Below the pieces are notes generated by a model, which saw only the letters and a program-made list of their open reading frames with translations, made no database searches and was not told the origin of the DNA. The position numbers and the translations under genes were made by a program. From a virus, in the IMG/VR virus record IMGVR_UViG_3300027861_000138, positions 1 through 30,757 of that record: DNA of 30,757 nt; one strand, given 5' to 3'. Position 1 is the stretch's first letter. Each line of letters begins with the position of its first letter. This document shows positions 1-7,033 of the stretch, in pieces.

Positions 1-11
1 ACGGAGGCTGC

Positions 12-26
12 CCAGGTTGAACCTGG
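12..26. repeat. Perfect inverted repeat, possible protein-binding site
   Basis: CCAGGTT and AACCTGG flank a single G, giving a perfect 7+1+7 palindrome. A second short palindrome, ACCTAGGT, follows at 38-45 and shares the AGGT core. The pair could be operator half-sites or host DNA just outside the phage; nothing in the window decides between these. Confidence 0.35.
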
Positions 27-65
27 CTCTGAAAGCTACCTAGGTTCTGCCTAAATTGCCGTTGC

Positions 66-95
66 TCGTAAGTCGTTATAGATTAAGAGGTTACG
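66..95 (+). repeat. Candidate transposase end-binding site, copy 1
   Basis: This 30-bp segment matches 175-204 at 25 of 30 positions. The shared parts are TCGTAAGTCGTT at the left and GGTTACG at the right. TTGCCG lies just upstream of both copies, 4 nt away here and 2 nt away in copy 2. Mu-type transposases bind several degenerate sites of about 22 bp near each phage end, with the outermost site a few bases from the terminus, and the spacing of 109 bp is compatible with that. The assignment is inferred from position and repetition only. Confidence 0.45.
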
Positions 96-174
96 GTCGA
101 AGTGGCATTTTTAGGTTTTGCACGTGACAAGATGAAATCGGGGGCCTGCTACCGTTACTGCCTTTTTTGCCGAT

Positions 175-204
175 TCGTAAGTCGTTGTGGAACAAGGGGT
201 TACG
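175..204 (+). repeat. Candidate transposase end-binding site, copy 2
   Basis: Second copy of the 30-bp imperfect direct repeat, in the same orientation as the copy at 66-95. A more degenerate related stretch rich in TTCGA and AGGGGTT lies around 319-349 and could be a third site. No counterpart from a right phage end is available in this window for comparison. Confidence 0.45.
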
Positions 205-392
205 CCATTCGTCCGAAAACGAGCATCGGCAAACGGCAAAGCAACGGCAAGGTTCGCGGCGCGCCTGAGTGTCCTCGCCTCAGAAATGGGGCGCCCTGGA
301 AGCGGTGCATTAGGTGCTGGTCGAAGGGGGTTCGAGAGGGGTTCGAATAGGCGATTATGGGTCATACTGGGAGCCTCGTGCTGAATGGTGGG

Positions 393-462
393 CGGGCCCG
401 GGCGGGTAGAGTGTAATCGACCCCCGACCGACACGTTCACGACGATCAGTTGCCCGGGCCCG
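393..462. terminator. GC-rich inverted repeat beyond the last leftward gene
   Basis: CGGGCCCGGGC at 393-403 and GCCCGGGCCCG at 452-462 are perfect inverted repeats of 11 bp separated by 48 nt, and each is also nearly self-complementary. The pair lies immediately downstream of the stop codon of the leftward gene at 469. It has no T-run, so it is not a classical intrinsic terminator; it could stall transcription or protect the 3' end of the message. Confidence 0.3.
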
Positions 463-468
463 GCCCGT

Positions 469-993
469 CTATTCGTCATAAAGCTCTCGCCACGACGTGG
501 CGTATGCCCGCAGGCGCCGGCCGGTGGAGGCCTGGACTTCCGCCCACTCCGCGTCATCGTCGATCCGATGAAGGTTTTTAGGCGCGTCGTTCGGATCGCC
601 GCAAAATAGCCCGAGCGTCGCAATATTGTGCCGCCGCCCCCACGCGCCATATTCTCGCTCCCACTTTATGTGCCAGCCGCGTACTGTGGGTCGGTCACCA
701 CGATTCCACGCTTGCATAGCCTCGAGCTGCTCAGTGGTCGGCTCCGCGTCAGCCTCAATCACGTAGGTTAGGCGCGTGCGACCCCGCCGGCCCGTCCCTG
801 TGTGGTGAGCTTCGGTGAGTGCCATGACCTCGACGGCGGCTCGAACGCTTACGCCATGACGCTTTGCCCAGCGTCCGATCGTGATTTTTCCTTCGACTTC
901 AGCCTGGATCATACGCCTGGATCGGCCCTCGCCATAGTCGTAACCGCCAACCGGTCGCGTGGGAATCATCGTTTCGTTACTTCCCGTCATCAT
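469..993 (-). CDS. Hypothetical protein with helix-turn-helix-like segment
   Basis: A 174-residue soluble protein of unknown function. Residues about 36-56 (ITIGRWAKRHGVSVRAAVEV) look like a helix-turn-helix, so DNA binding is possible. The C-terminal half is Trp-rich and highly charged and matches no family I know. The start is supported by GGAGGG five bases upstream of the first of two adjacent ATG codons. It is transcribed leftward from its own promoter (-10 at 1011-1016), which faces away from that of the ribbon-helix-helix gene and shares the inverted repeat with it. Joint control of the two genes is therefore likely. Function unassigned. Confidence 0.6.
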   Translation of the reverse strand: MMTGSNETMIPTRPVGGYDYGEGRSRRMIQAEVEGKITIGRWAKRHGVSVRAAVEVMALTEAHHTGTGRRGRTRLTYVIEADAEPTTEQLEAMQAWNRGDRPTVRGWHIKWEREYGAWGRRHNIATLGLFCGDPNDAPKNLHRIDDDAEWAEVQASTGRRLRAYATSWRELYDE

Positions 994-1010
994 CGTTTCC
1001 CTCCATAATA

Positions 1011-1039
1011 AGTGTACGACACAAATAAGCGGCAGTCAA
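1011..1039 (-). promoter_or_regulatory. Leftward sigma-70-type promoter
   Basis: On the minus strand TTGACT (1034-1039) and TACACT (1011-1016) are separated by exactly 17 nt. Transcription would start near 1004, giving a leader of about ten bases that is little more than the Shine-Dalgarno site of the gene starting at 993. The -10 element sits inside the left arm of the 17-bp inverted repeat. Confidence 0.6.
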
Positions 1040-1068
1040 ATAACAAAGCGGAAAAAAGGCGAAAAAAC

Positions 1069-1097
1069 TTGACCGTGTCCGTCCGATGTCGTACACT
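1069..1097 (+). promoter_or_regulatory. Rightward sigma-70-type promoter, leaderless output
   Basis: TTGACC (1069-1074) and TACACT (1092-1097) are separated by 17 nt. The expected transcription start, 6-8 bases beyond the -10 box, falls at 1103-1105, on the start codons of the next gene (ATG at 1102 and 1105). No Shine-Dalgarno site is present, so a leaderless message starting at ATG 1105 is likely. Confidence 0.6.
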
Positions 1098-1101
1098 AAT
1101 T

Positions 1102-1281
1102 ATGATGAGCGAGAAAAAACGGAGCAACGCTGGCCGCAAACCCATCCCGGACCCACGCAAACTACGCGTAGAGGCGCGCGTAACGGAGCGCGAAATGCGA
1201 GCGATCGACGCTCGCCGTAACGGGCTGACGCGGTCGGGGTGGGTGCGAGGGCTGATCCGGGCGGCGCTGGCGCTAGAGTAG
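1102..1281 (+). CDS. Small ribbon-helix-helix regulator
   Basis: A 59-residue basic protein. After a charged N-terminus, residues about 18-55 follow the pattern of a ribbon-helix-helix (MetJ/Arc class): a short strand (LRVEARVT), a helix (EREMRAIDARRNG), then TRSGWVRGLIRAAL. These proteins dimerise and bind inverted repeats, often repressing their own promoter. A 17-bp inverted repeat overlapping two divergent promoters lies just upstream, so autoregulation and control of the leftward 174-aa gene are likely. An in-frame ATG at 1012 exists but lies upstream of the promoter; the start at 1102 or 1105 fits the promoter better. The gene converges on the early operon. Confidence 0.65.
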   Translation: MMSEKKRSNAGRKPIPDPRKLRVEARVTEREMRAIDARRNGLTRSGWVRGLIRAALALE

Positions 1282-1303
1282 GCGGTTGGCGGTGAGGTTG
1301 ACG

Positions 1304-2587
1304 TCATGCGGGGAGCCTCGCAGCTACGGCGAGGCATTGAGCGCCGCAGCGATGGTCTCTTATGCAAGGTAACAGCATCTGGAGGCGGCGAGTGGCGGCC
1401 TGGTGGTCGGTCACGTGAGGGTGTTCACGCCGCCAAACATCGACCTTGAACGCGATGTTGTTGCGGATTCCTTGCGGCATCCGATCCCACCAGAGTGCCA
1501 TCGTGGTGACGGCCTGGCCGATCGCGACGCGATCAGCCTGGGCGGCTTCGATGAGCATGACGCGATAGGCGTCGTCGAGTGTAGCCAACGCCTGGGCGAC
1601 GGTTTGCGGCTCCCTGTCGGCAACCAGAGAGCTTAGAGGGGTGTCTGACGGGGCCGGGTGCGGCGGCGGTCGGTCGGTAGCAGCGGCGAGCTGCTGGGTG
1701 GGCAGCGGTTGAGCAGCAAGCTGATGGGCGGCATGGTTGTAGCCAAGGCGATTGACCCAGCGGGCGGCGGCGACCGTAGACGGAGGGTCACCGGTTGGAC
1801 ACTGTTCGGGGTTTGTTAGCTCCTTGATCGCGCGATGGGTGTGATGACAGTTAGCGCTGCGCTTGCGTTGACGCGCGGAGGCCATGGCACGCTTGTAATC
1901 GGCGTCGCCGGCGGCGCGTTGAATCCACTTGTGCAGATCGTGCCTGGCCCAACGTGAAAACGGCTTGAACGGGTACTTGCCCCGATCGCAGTTCCAGCCG
2001 TAGTAAGCGTCTATCGTGGCGATCAGGTCAGCAGGCTTGTAACCGGCGGCGATCAAGCCGACGGCCTGGATCATCATCTTGGTCTCAATCGCCTGGCAAT
2101 TGCCAATCCGATACGCCCACCAGGCGCACACGAGCAGCGCGCCCTTGGCGTGACGTGGATCGAATGCGGGGAGCTTGCGGGGTGCGGGCGTGTAACGATC
2201 GCAAAGGGCGCCCTTACCCTCGACGTCCAACCTGTTGGCCCAGACGCGCAGCGAGCTCGCACTGCAGCGCAAGCCCTCGGCGTGAGCCTCTTGTACGATC
2301 GCGGCGGCGTGGCTGGTCGCGGAAATCGAGGGCTGATCGGCACAGAGCTTTCGCCAACGCTCAACGAGGTACAAACGCAGGCGGGCGCGGCGGTCGGTGG
2401 GCGCGTGGAACTCAGTCTGGCCGGCGACAAGCTGGCGAGAACGGTAGTCGATCACACACTCGCAGCGACCGTCAGGCGAAGCGGGAAAGCGTGCAACGCC
2501 ACGCACGCGGTCGCCAGTGCGACGCACGGTAACGTGGAGGTCGGCGACGTCGATCGTGGCGGCGTTGTCAGGATCAGCCGTCAACAC
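1304..2587 (-). CDS. Transposase-like end-binding-domain protein without DDE domain
   Basis: A 427-residue protein starting at a GTG that overlaps the RecQ stop codon by 7 nt. Residues about 67-120 resemble residues about 105-160 of the transposase encoded at 7020-9380: both have a WR-x-LC motif, then AA-x-IV, then SLR-x-W in the same order and nearly the same spacing. In MuA this part of the protein lies in the end- and enhancer-binding region. The rest (a middle segment with several Trp and Tyr and a Pro/Gln-rich linker near residues 285-325) is unfamiliar. No DDE catalytic triad follows. It is the last gene of the leftward operon. It could compete with or assist the transposase at phage ends; this is inference. 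Confidence 0.6.
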   Translation of the reverse strand: MLTADPDNAATIDVADLHVTVRRTGDRVRGVARFPASPDGRCECVIDYRSRQLVAGQTEFHAPTDRRARLRLYLVERWRKLCADQPSISATSHAAAIVQEAHAEGLRCSASSLRVWANRLDVEGKGALCDRYTPAPRKLPAFDPRHAKGALLVCAWWAYRIGNCQAIETKMMIQAVGLIAAGYKPADLIATIDAYYGWNCDRGKYPFKPFSRWARHDLHKWIQRAAGDADYKRAMASARQRKRSANCHHTHRAIKELTNPEQCPTGDPPSTVAAARWVNRLGYNHAAHQLAAQPLPTQQLAAATDRPPPHPAPSDTPLSSLVADREPQTVAQALATLDDAYRVMLIEAAQADRVAIGQAVTTMALWWDRMPQGIRNNIAFKVDVWRREHPHVTDHQAATRRLQMLLPCIRDHRCGAQCLAVAARLPA

Positions 2588-3903
2588 GCGGCCTCCAATT
2601 GTCGGGCCTCACCTTGGAGTGACATACAGTTGTCACACGCCTGGCACGTTGTGGCGATCTGCTGGCCGAAGTGGTCGCATAGAGCCCAGTGACGACACGA
2701 AGTCCACGACGGGTCGGGCGGCAAGCTACAATAGAGCTCGATCAACTCGAGGGCCTCTTCGAGCGGGCCGATATTGGTGACGTCGTCGCGCGGGCCGTCG
2801 CGATTAGACAAGAGTGACAAGCAGGTATCGTAGTCGTTCGAATGGTAGAAGATGACGCATTCGGCGGGCTGGCCGTCGCGACCGGCGCGGCCGATCTCCT
2901 GATGATACTGCTCGAGCGAGCTGGGCATTTGGGCGTGCACAACGTAACGGACGTCGGGACGGTCGATGCCCATACCGAACGCGATCGTGGCGACGACGAC
3001 GTCGACGCGGAAGTGCATGAAATCCGATTGGACCTGACGCCGCTCGCGGGGATCCAGGCCGGCGTGATACGCCAGGGCGTTAATACCGTTGAGCTGCAAA
3101 AAGCCGGCCACCGCCTCGGTCTCGAGGCGACGCATGCAGTAGATGATGCCGGCCTGGTCTTGGTGGGCACGAATGGAATCGAGCAGTTGGCGGTCAAGGT
3201 CCATGCGCTGCTCGACGCGCAGGCAAAGATTGGGCCGGTCGAAGTCGCCGACGAGAACGTCGGGCTCGCGCAAAAAGAGGCTGCCGACAATCTCGTCACG
3301 CACACGCGGCGTGGCTGTAGCAGTGTACGCCTGTATAGGTATCGCAGGAAAACACTTGCGGAGGTCGCCAAGACGGGCGTAGTCGGGTCGAAAGTCGTGA
3401 CCCCACTGGGCGATGCAATGGGCCTCGTCGATGATGAACGCAGTGACCTTACAGGCGGCCAGCAACGTCATAAATGCCGGCGTCATGACGCGCTCGGGCG
3501 AGACGTAGACCAGATCGAAGTCGCCGCACTTGAACTGTTCCTCGAGCTCCTGCTGGTCGGCGACGCTGATGCTGCTGTTGATGTGAGCCGCAGAAAAGCC
3601 GCGCCGGTTCAACTTGTCGACCTGGTCCTCCATCAATGCGATCAGCGGCGAGACAACGACCGTGGTACCAAGCAAGTGGGTTGCGGGGCCTTGGTAGCAA
3701 AGGCTCTTGCCACCGCCGGTGGGCATGACGACCAGCGAGTCGTGACCGGCGAGGGCGGAGTCGATGGCCTCACGCTGTAACGGGCGAAAGGCCGCGATGT
3801 GGAAGCGGGTGGCGATCGCGGTGAGGCGTTCATCAAGGGTGGCGCGCAGGGCGCATGATTGACCAAGGTTTTCTAACTGGGCGAGGGGTTGATCGGGGTT
3901 CAT
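2581..3903 (-). CDS. recQ: RecQ-family DNA helicase, short form
   Basis: A 440-residue superfamily 2 helicase that should unwind DNA 3' to 5' using ATP. Visible motifs are FRPLQREAI (39-47), Walker A TGGGKS (62-67), DEAH box (159-162) followed by the RecQ aromatic loop AQWGHDFRPDY, TATATP in motif III, and QEIGRAGRDG in motif VI. The zinc site is complete: C403-x16-C420-x2-C423-x2-C426. The protein ends soon after it, so the winged-helix (RQC) and HRDC domains of E. coli RecQ are missing. It overlaps the gemA-like stop by ATGA and the next gene by 7 nt, so it is an integral early gene. Remodelling of the transpososome or of replication forks during replicative transposition is a plausible role. 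Confidence 0.9.
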   Translation of the reverse strand: MNPDQPLAQLENLGQSCALRATLDERLTAIATRFHIAAFRPLQREAIDSALAGHDSLVVMPTGGGKSLCYQGPATHLLGTTVVVSPLIALMEDQVDKLNRRGFSAAHINSSISVADQQELEEQFKCGDFDLVYVSPERVMTPAFMTLLAACKVTAFIIDEAHCIAQWGHDFRPDYARLGDLRKCFPAIPIQAYTATATPRVRDEIVGSLFLREPDVLVGDFDRPNLCLRVEQRMDLDRQLLDSIRAHQDQAGIIYCMRRLETEAVAGFLQLNGINALAYHAGLDPRERRQVQSDFMHFRVDVVVATIAFGMGIDRPDVRYVVHAQMPSSLEQYHQEIGRAGRDGQPAECVIFYHSNDYDTCLSLLSNRDGPRDDVTNIGPLEEALELIELYCSLPPDPSWTSCRHWALCDHFGQQIATTCQACDNCMSLQGEARQLEAAC

Positions 3904-4382
3904 TTGGGCTTCCTCCTTGCGATCATGGTTTTCAGGACGCGGATCACTTCGCCGGCCCGTTTGGACGTGGCGAGCTGACGGATGGCGGCACGCGTCTCGT
4001 CGAGGTTGGTGACCTGGACATGGGGGACTTTGAACGTCTTAGCAAGCCAGGTGATAAACGCGGTGCTGTCGGGAAAGTAGCCCCAGCTCAAGCGCTCGAT
4101 CTGGTCGACCTGATCGGCGGTGATCATGCGCGTCGCGCCAGGCGTCCGCTTCTTGCCCGCATAAGGACCGGGCTTTTGGCCGGGTGGGTTGGCGAGACCC
4201 CGGCCGCTGAAGCGCTCGATGAAATCCGAACACTGCTTGGCGGGCAGACGGCGGAGCGAGCCGCCGACGAACTTGCGAATCTCGCTCAACTCGAGGCCCT
4301 GACGACGGCCGGCGATAACCAGCGTCTGGTGTTGACGCTTGGAGCTACTGAACGGTTTGGTGTTCAACTCGGCCATGATCAT
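3900..4382 (-). CDS. Mu gp16/GemA-like early protein (DUF1018 type)
   Basis: A 160-residue protein. The C-terminal half, starting ITADQVDQIERLSWGYF and continuing through a Trp-containing helix to EVIRVLKTM, follows the ending typical of Mu gp16/GemA proteins, where a Gln-x-x-x-Ile helix is followed by a segment ending in x-Leu-Lys-x-Met. The N-terminal half is basic and begins SSSKRQHQTLVIAGRRQGL, comparable to the family's opening helix. GemA modulates host gene expression and DNA topology in Mu; the mechanism here is unknown. It overlaps its upstream neighbour (ATGA at 4379-4382) and RecQ downstream (ATGA at 3900-3903), so translation is probably coupled. The family call is moderate because the N-terminus is divergent. 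Confidence 0.65.
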   Translation of the reverse strand: MIMAELNTKPFSSSKRQHQTLVIAGRRQGLELSEIRKFVGGSLRRLPAKQCSDFIERFSGRGLANPPGQKPGPYAGKKRTPGATRMITADQVDQIERLSWGYFPDSTAFITWLAKTFKVPHVQVTNLDETRAAIRQLATSKRAGEVIRVLKTMIARRKPK

Positions 4383-4975
4383 CCGGCTTTGATTGCCATG
4401 TCGATTGTCTTTTCGGCACGCTTCAGAGCACGTTCGAGCTTGTCGATCCGGCGCAGGGCGATGGCCAGGTCCTTGCGGAGCTGCGTGTTGTCGCGCCGCA
4501 ACGTCTGCTTAATGGATCGCAAGTTCTCGACGACAGCCAGGGCGTGCGTGAGCTTCTGATCGAGCGGCGCATCCTCGCGGGGTGCCGACGGCTCGGCGAC
4601 GTCTTTGGGCTTCGACGTGACGTCGATACGCTTGCGGCATAGGACGATCTCACCTTCCGTAACGTATTCCCGCTCCGTTACGCCGGCGGCGATAGCCTGG
4701 AAGATTCGCTCGCGGGTATCGCCCATCGCTTCGATGAGCTCGAAGCGCTCGTTGAACCACTGGGTCACATTGGCGCCTTCGCCGGTGACCATGGCCAGAA
4801 ATTCGTTGTGGTGGTTTTCGGTCATCTCCTTGACGAGGACGGCGAAGCGGTACGTATAGCGGCGCACCTCCTTGACGTTCTTGCCGAGGCGGCGGGTGTA
4901 CTTTTGGAGCTGGCCGTAGGCCGCGACGGCGTCATGCCACAAATGATCGAAGCGGGGTGGATTCTTGGTTGCCAT
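4379..4975 (-). CDS. Hypothetical early protein with C-terminal coiled coil
   Basis: A 198-residue protein. The N-terminal 100 residues are mainly predicted helix with many aromatic and charged residues. A Pro-rich linker follows near residues 122-137, and the last 60 residues form a leucine-repeat coiled coil (LTHALAVVENLRSIKQTLRR and onward) that suggests oligomerisation. Its position between transposition and GemA-like genes is where Mu-like phages often keep host-modifying proteins such as Gam, but the sequence lacks a clear Gam signature, so I do not assign it. It overlaps the zinc-knuckle gene upstream by 44 nt in another frame and GemA downstream by 4 nt. Function unknown. Confidence 0.6.
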   Translation of the reverse strand: MATKNPPRFDHLWHDAVAAYGQLQKYTRRLGKNVKEVRRYTYRFAVLVKEMTENHHNEFLAMVTGEGANVTQWFNERFELIEAMGDTRERIFQAIAAGVTEREYVTEGEIVLCRKRIDVTSKPKDVAEPSAPREDAPLDQKLTHALAVVENLRSIKQTLRRDNTQLRKDLAIALRRIDKLERALKRAEKTIDMAIKAG

Positions 4976-5642
4976 GATTTTTCTCCGTGATCTTGGTGTG
5001 TTTGTGTAACCGGCAACGAAAGCCGGTTTTGTTTCTGTGAAAGTCGTTAGGGTTGCGCCAGCCGGCGTTGCGGCCGCAGATCGTGCAGTAGACGCGACGG
5101 CCGCCTCGCCAGGAGTGTGCCAGGTGGCCTCTTACTTTGTGTTTAGGAATGACGCCGCGTAGATGCTTCCAGACGGTGCGTGCACAAGGGTTGCACAAGC
5201 CGCGCGAGTGGTGCGGGCGATGTCTGCCGCAGTTACGGCAAACAATCATGGGGCGGGCGTGCTGACGCACGTAGCAGGCGTCACACAAGCCGAGGCCGGC
5301 GTGCGGTCGTTTTCTACCGCACGTGCGGCAGGTGATTATGGGCTGGGGATAGCACATCTTACACAATCCGCGGGCGTAGTGCGGGCGCTTTCTACCGCAC
5401 GTGCGGCAGGTGATTATGCGCCGGCGATAGCACGTCTCACACAATCCGCGGGCGTGGTGCGGGCGCTTTCGCTTACACTCACGGCAGGTGATCACGGGAG
5501 AGGGGTGGCGGTGATTGTAGCAGGTCTTGCACAAGCCGTGGGCACAGTGCGGGCGTTTTTTGCCGCACGCGCGGCACGTGATCATGCGCCGCGTGCCTCG
5601 CTTTCGGCTGGTGGATTCAGGTTTGGTCTCGACGTCAATCAT
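4932..5642 (-). CDS. Tandem zinc-knuckle protein (five CxxC-x11-CxxC repeats)
   Basis: A 236-residue, strongly basic protein built from five near-identical modules. Each reads roughly I-x-C-R-x-C-G-R-K-R-P-H-x-x-R-G-L-C-x-x-C-Y. Cysteine pairs are at 23/26+38/41, 53/56+68/71, 79/82+94/97, 105/108+120/123 and 135/138+150/153, with periods of 30, 26, 26 and 30 residues. A sixth, degenerate site uses C186, C189 and probably C210. Each module should bind one zinc ion, and the Arg/Lys/His-rich knuckles suggest nucleic-acid binding. Single RGLCxxCY knuckles occur in phage HNH and related proteins; I know of no five-fold array. The start at 5642 has a weak ribosome site; ATG at 5585 is an alternative. 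The last 15 codons overlap the next gene. Confidence 0.75.
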   Translation of the reverse strand: MIDVETKPESTSRKRGTRRMITCRACGKKRPHCAHGLCKTCYNHRHPSPVITCRECKRKRPHHARGLCETCYRRRIITCRTCGRKRPHYARGLCKMCYPQPIITCRTCGRKRPHAGLGLCDACYVRQHARPMIVCRNCGRHRPHHSRGLCNPCARTVWKHLRGVIPKHKVRGHLAHSWRGGRRVYCTICGRNAGWRNPNDFHRNKTGFRCRLHKHTKITEKNHGNQESTPLRSFVA

Positions 5643-5648
5643 CGGTTG

Positions 5649-5849
5649 TTAGTTCTCACACGGTGGCACGCCGTAACGGAAAGCACGGTTGACGGTCTGA
5701 ACCTCGAACAGCAAGGCGACGCTAAGTGGCGAAAACGCGCCGGGGCGGAGCTGAAACAAGGTGAACTTGCAGCCTTCGGTAACGGATCGCCAGTCGACGC
5801 CGGGAGGCCACGGGGCACGTAAAACGTTGAGCTGTCGTTTGATGCTCAT
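5649..5849 (-). CDS. Small hypothetical early protein
   Basis: A 66-residue protein beginning MSIKRQLNVLR, with no recognised domain. The ATG at 5849 has AGGGA at good spacing. An in-frame GTG at 5873 would overlap the MuB-like stop codon (GTGA) and add eight residues; coupling of that type is common in this operon, so both starts are possible. It lies between the ATPase and the zinc-knuckle gene and was probably transcribed with them. Its short length and lack of relatives leave the function open. Confidence 0.5.
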   Translation of the reverse strand: MSIKRQLNVLRAPWPPGVDWRSVTEGCKFTLFQLRPGAFSPLSVALLFEVQTVNRAFRYGVPPCEN

Positions 5850-5869
5850 GGTGACTTCCCTAGTCAGTG

Positions 5870-7033
5870 TCACGCAGACGCCGCGACGGCGACGGTACCA
5901 CGGGACGTTATGTCCTCGCGCATTGCGGGGTCGGCCTTGAGTTCCATCTCCGCCTTGCGCAACAGGGGTTCCGAGACGGTCAGCGCATCCTGTGGTCCGA
6001 GGTCCTTGACGCTACGTTCGATGTCGACAGCCAATGCCATGATGTCGTCGCAGAGACGTAGCGAGCCGTGACCGAGCATATTGGCCGCGTCCTGGAGGTA
6101 GCCACGGGCCTCGGGCAGGAGGCGGACCTTGTCGCTTTCGAAGATCTTGCGAATGTCGGCGACGGTAAAGAGCGGCTTCTTGCCGCCCGGGACCTTGTCG
6201 AAGCCGTACACCAGGTCGGCCACGTGAATGCGGCTGTAAAGCTGGCCGTGGTCCTCGTCGCTGTCGCGACGGACGCGATCGAGCAGGTCCTTGGTGCAGA
6301 GTAAGAGGATCGGCGTCCGACACTCGTCGTAAAGGTCGCGCAAGAAATCGAGGGCCGACTCGGCGACGCGGTGGGCTTCGTCGACGATGATCAGGCGATG
6401 GCTGTCGCGCAGGACGTCGAAGATGCGTTCGTCCAGTGTGAGGCCGGCGGCCTCGTCACGCTTCTGCGATCGCCGCCGGCCGAAGAGGCGCAAGTGGGTG
6501 GCGAGCATGCGGCGTAACGACGTGAAGGACGTATTGCCCGACGAGATGCGCAGGTAAATGGCACCGGGAAACTTGTCGGCCACGACGTGGGCGACCAGGG
6601 ACTTACCGATGCCGGTGGGGCCGTGGACCAAGACCATCTGCTTACGGTTCGACGCGTTGACGGCGCAGTTCATAATGCGCTTGGCGACGCGGGTCTCGAC
6701 GTACCTGGCGAACGGCTTGGTGCGCCGCCGGCGGGCGTCGACCTCCAGCCAGTCGTTGAGGCCCCGCAGGTAGCCGTCGAGCGGTGCATGGTCGTACGTG
6801 CCGCGCAGAATGCCACTGAGGGCCTGGGCGCCAACGCTGACCTGGCGGCAAACCTCCTGTTGCGTCAAACCGTGCTTTTGAATGTAGGCGTTAACCGCGC
6901 TTGTGACTTGATCGCGCTGCTCTTTAGAGAGCGGTCCTTTGTCTGGTAGCATCCGTGCCTCCAATAGCTGGCGACTGTCGCGCTCCCTGAGACAGTCTAG
7001 GTCGGCGTTGGCGTAGTCGTCAGGCAACGTCAT
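5870..7033 (-). CDS. MuB-like AAA+ ATPase, target-activation protein
   Basis: A 387-residue protein matching the MuB family. It should bind target DNA, form ATP-dependent filaments, deliver target DNA to the transposase and stimulate it. Residues about 42-90 contain a phage-repressor-like helix-turn-helix (LTQQEVCRQVSVGAQALSGI), as in the MuB N-terminus. The ATPase core has Walker A GPTGIGKS (138-145) and Walker B LIIVDEAHR (214-222; D218, E219). MuB of Mu is about 312 residues, so this form is longer, mainly at the C-terminus. The start at 7033 has GGAG seven bases upstream and overlaps the transposase stop by 14 nt; an upstream in-frame start at 7099 would overlap the transposase more and lacks support. 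Confidence 0.85.
   Translation of the reverse strand: MTLPDDYANADLDCLRERDSRQLLEARMLPDKGPLSKEQRDQVTSAVNAYIQKHGLTQQEVCRQVSVGAQALSGILRGTYDHAPLDGYLRGLNDWLEVDARRRRTKPFARYVETRVAKRIMNCAVNASNRKQMVLVHGPTGIGKSLVAHVVADKFPGAIYLRISSGNTSFTSLRRMLATHLRLFGRRRSQKRDEAAGLTLDERIFDVLRDSHRLIIVDEAHRVAESALDFLRDLYDECRTPILLLCTKDLLDRVRRDSDEDHGQLYSRIHVADLVYGFDKVPGGKKPLFTVADIRKIFESDKVRLLPEARGYLQDAANMLGHGSLRLCDDIMALAVDIERSVKDLGPQDALTVSEPLLRKAEMELKADPAMREDITSRGTVAVAASA

Larger units (their letters stand above)
1..468. other. Gene-free left segment, possible phage left end
   Basis: No convincing gene lies here; the open frames on both strands lack ribosome binding sites and recognisable domains. The segment is dense in short repeats. 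TTGCCG occurs at 56-61 and 167-172 and several times in the opposite orientation between about 226 and 250. A 15-bp inverted repeat is centred on position 19, and a 30-bp direct repeat is listed separately. Such repeat-rich, non-coding DNA outside the last leftward early gene fits the terminal region of a transposable phage, where transposase binds. The exact junction with host DNA cannot be placed from this window. Confidence 0.5.
1005..1103. promoter_or_regulatory. 17-bp inverted-repeat operator pair
   Basis: ATAATAAGTGTACGACA at 1005-1021 is matched in inverted orientation at 1087-1103 with 16 of 17 bases identical. Each arm contains the -10 box of one of two divergent promoters, so a protein bound to the arms would block both. 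The ribbon-helix-helix protein encoded immediately to the right is the obvious candidate ligand. The repeat is seen directly; the ligand is inferred. Confidence 0.6.

Noticed and set aside
469-1281. Toxin-antitoxin pair (174-aa protein with ribbon-helix-helix protein)
   Set aside because: Classical pairs are co-directional in one operon; these genes are divergent, and the 174-aa protein shows no toxin motif.
2842-3780. Long plus-strand open frame of 312 codons opposite recQ
   Set aside because: RecQ on the minus strand has all helicase motifs. The opposite frame is a GC-driven shadow with low-complexity Val/Asp/Gly sequence and no domain.
4379-4975. Mu Gam-like host-nuclease inhibitor
   Set aside because: Position and coiled coil are suggestive, but no Gam motif is recognisable, so the function was left open.
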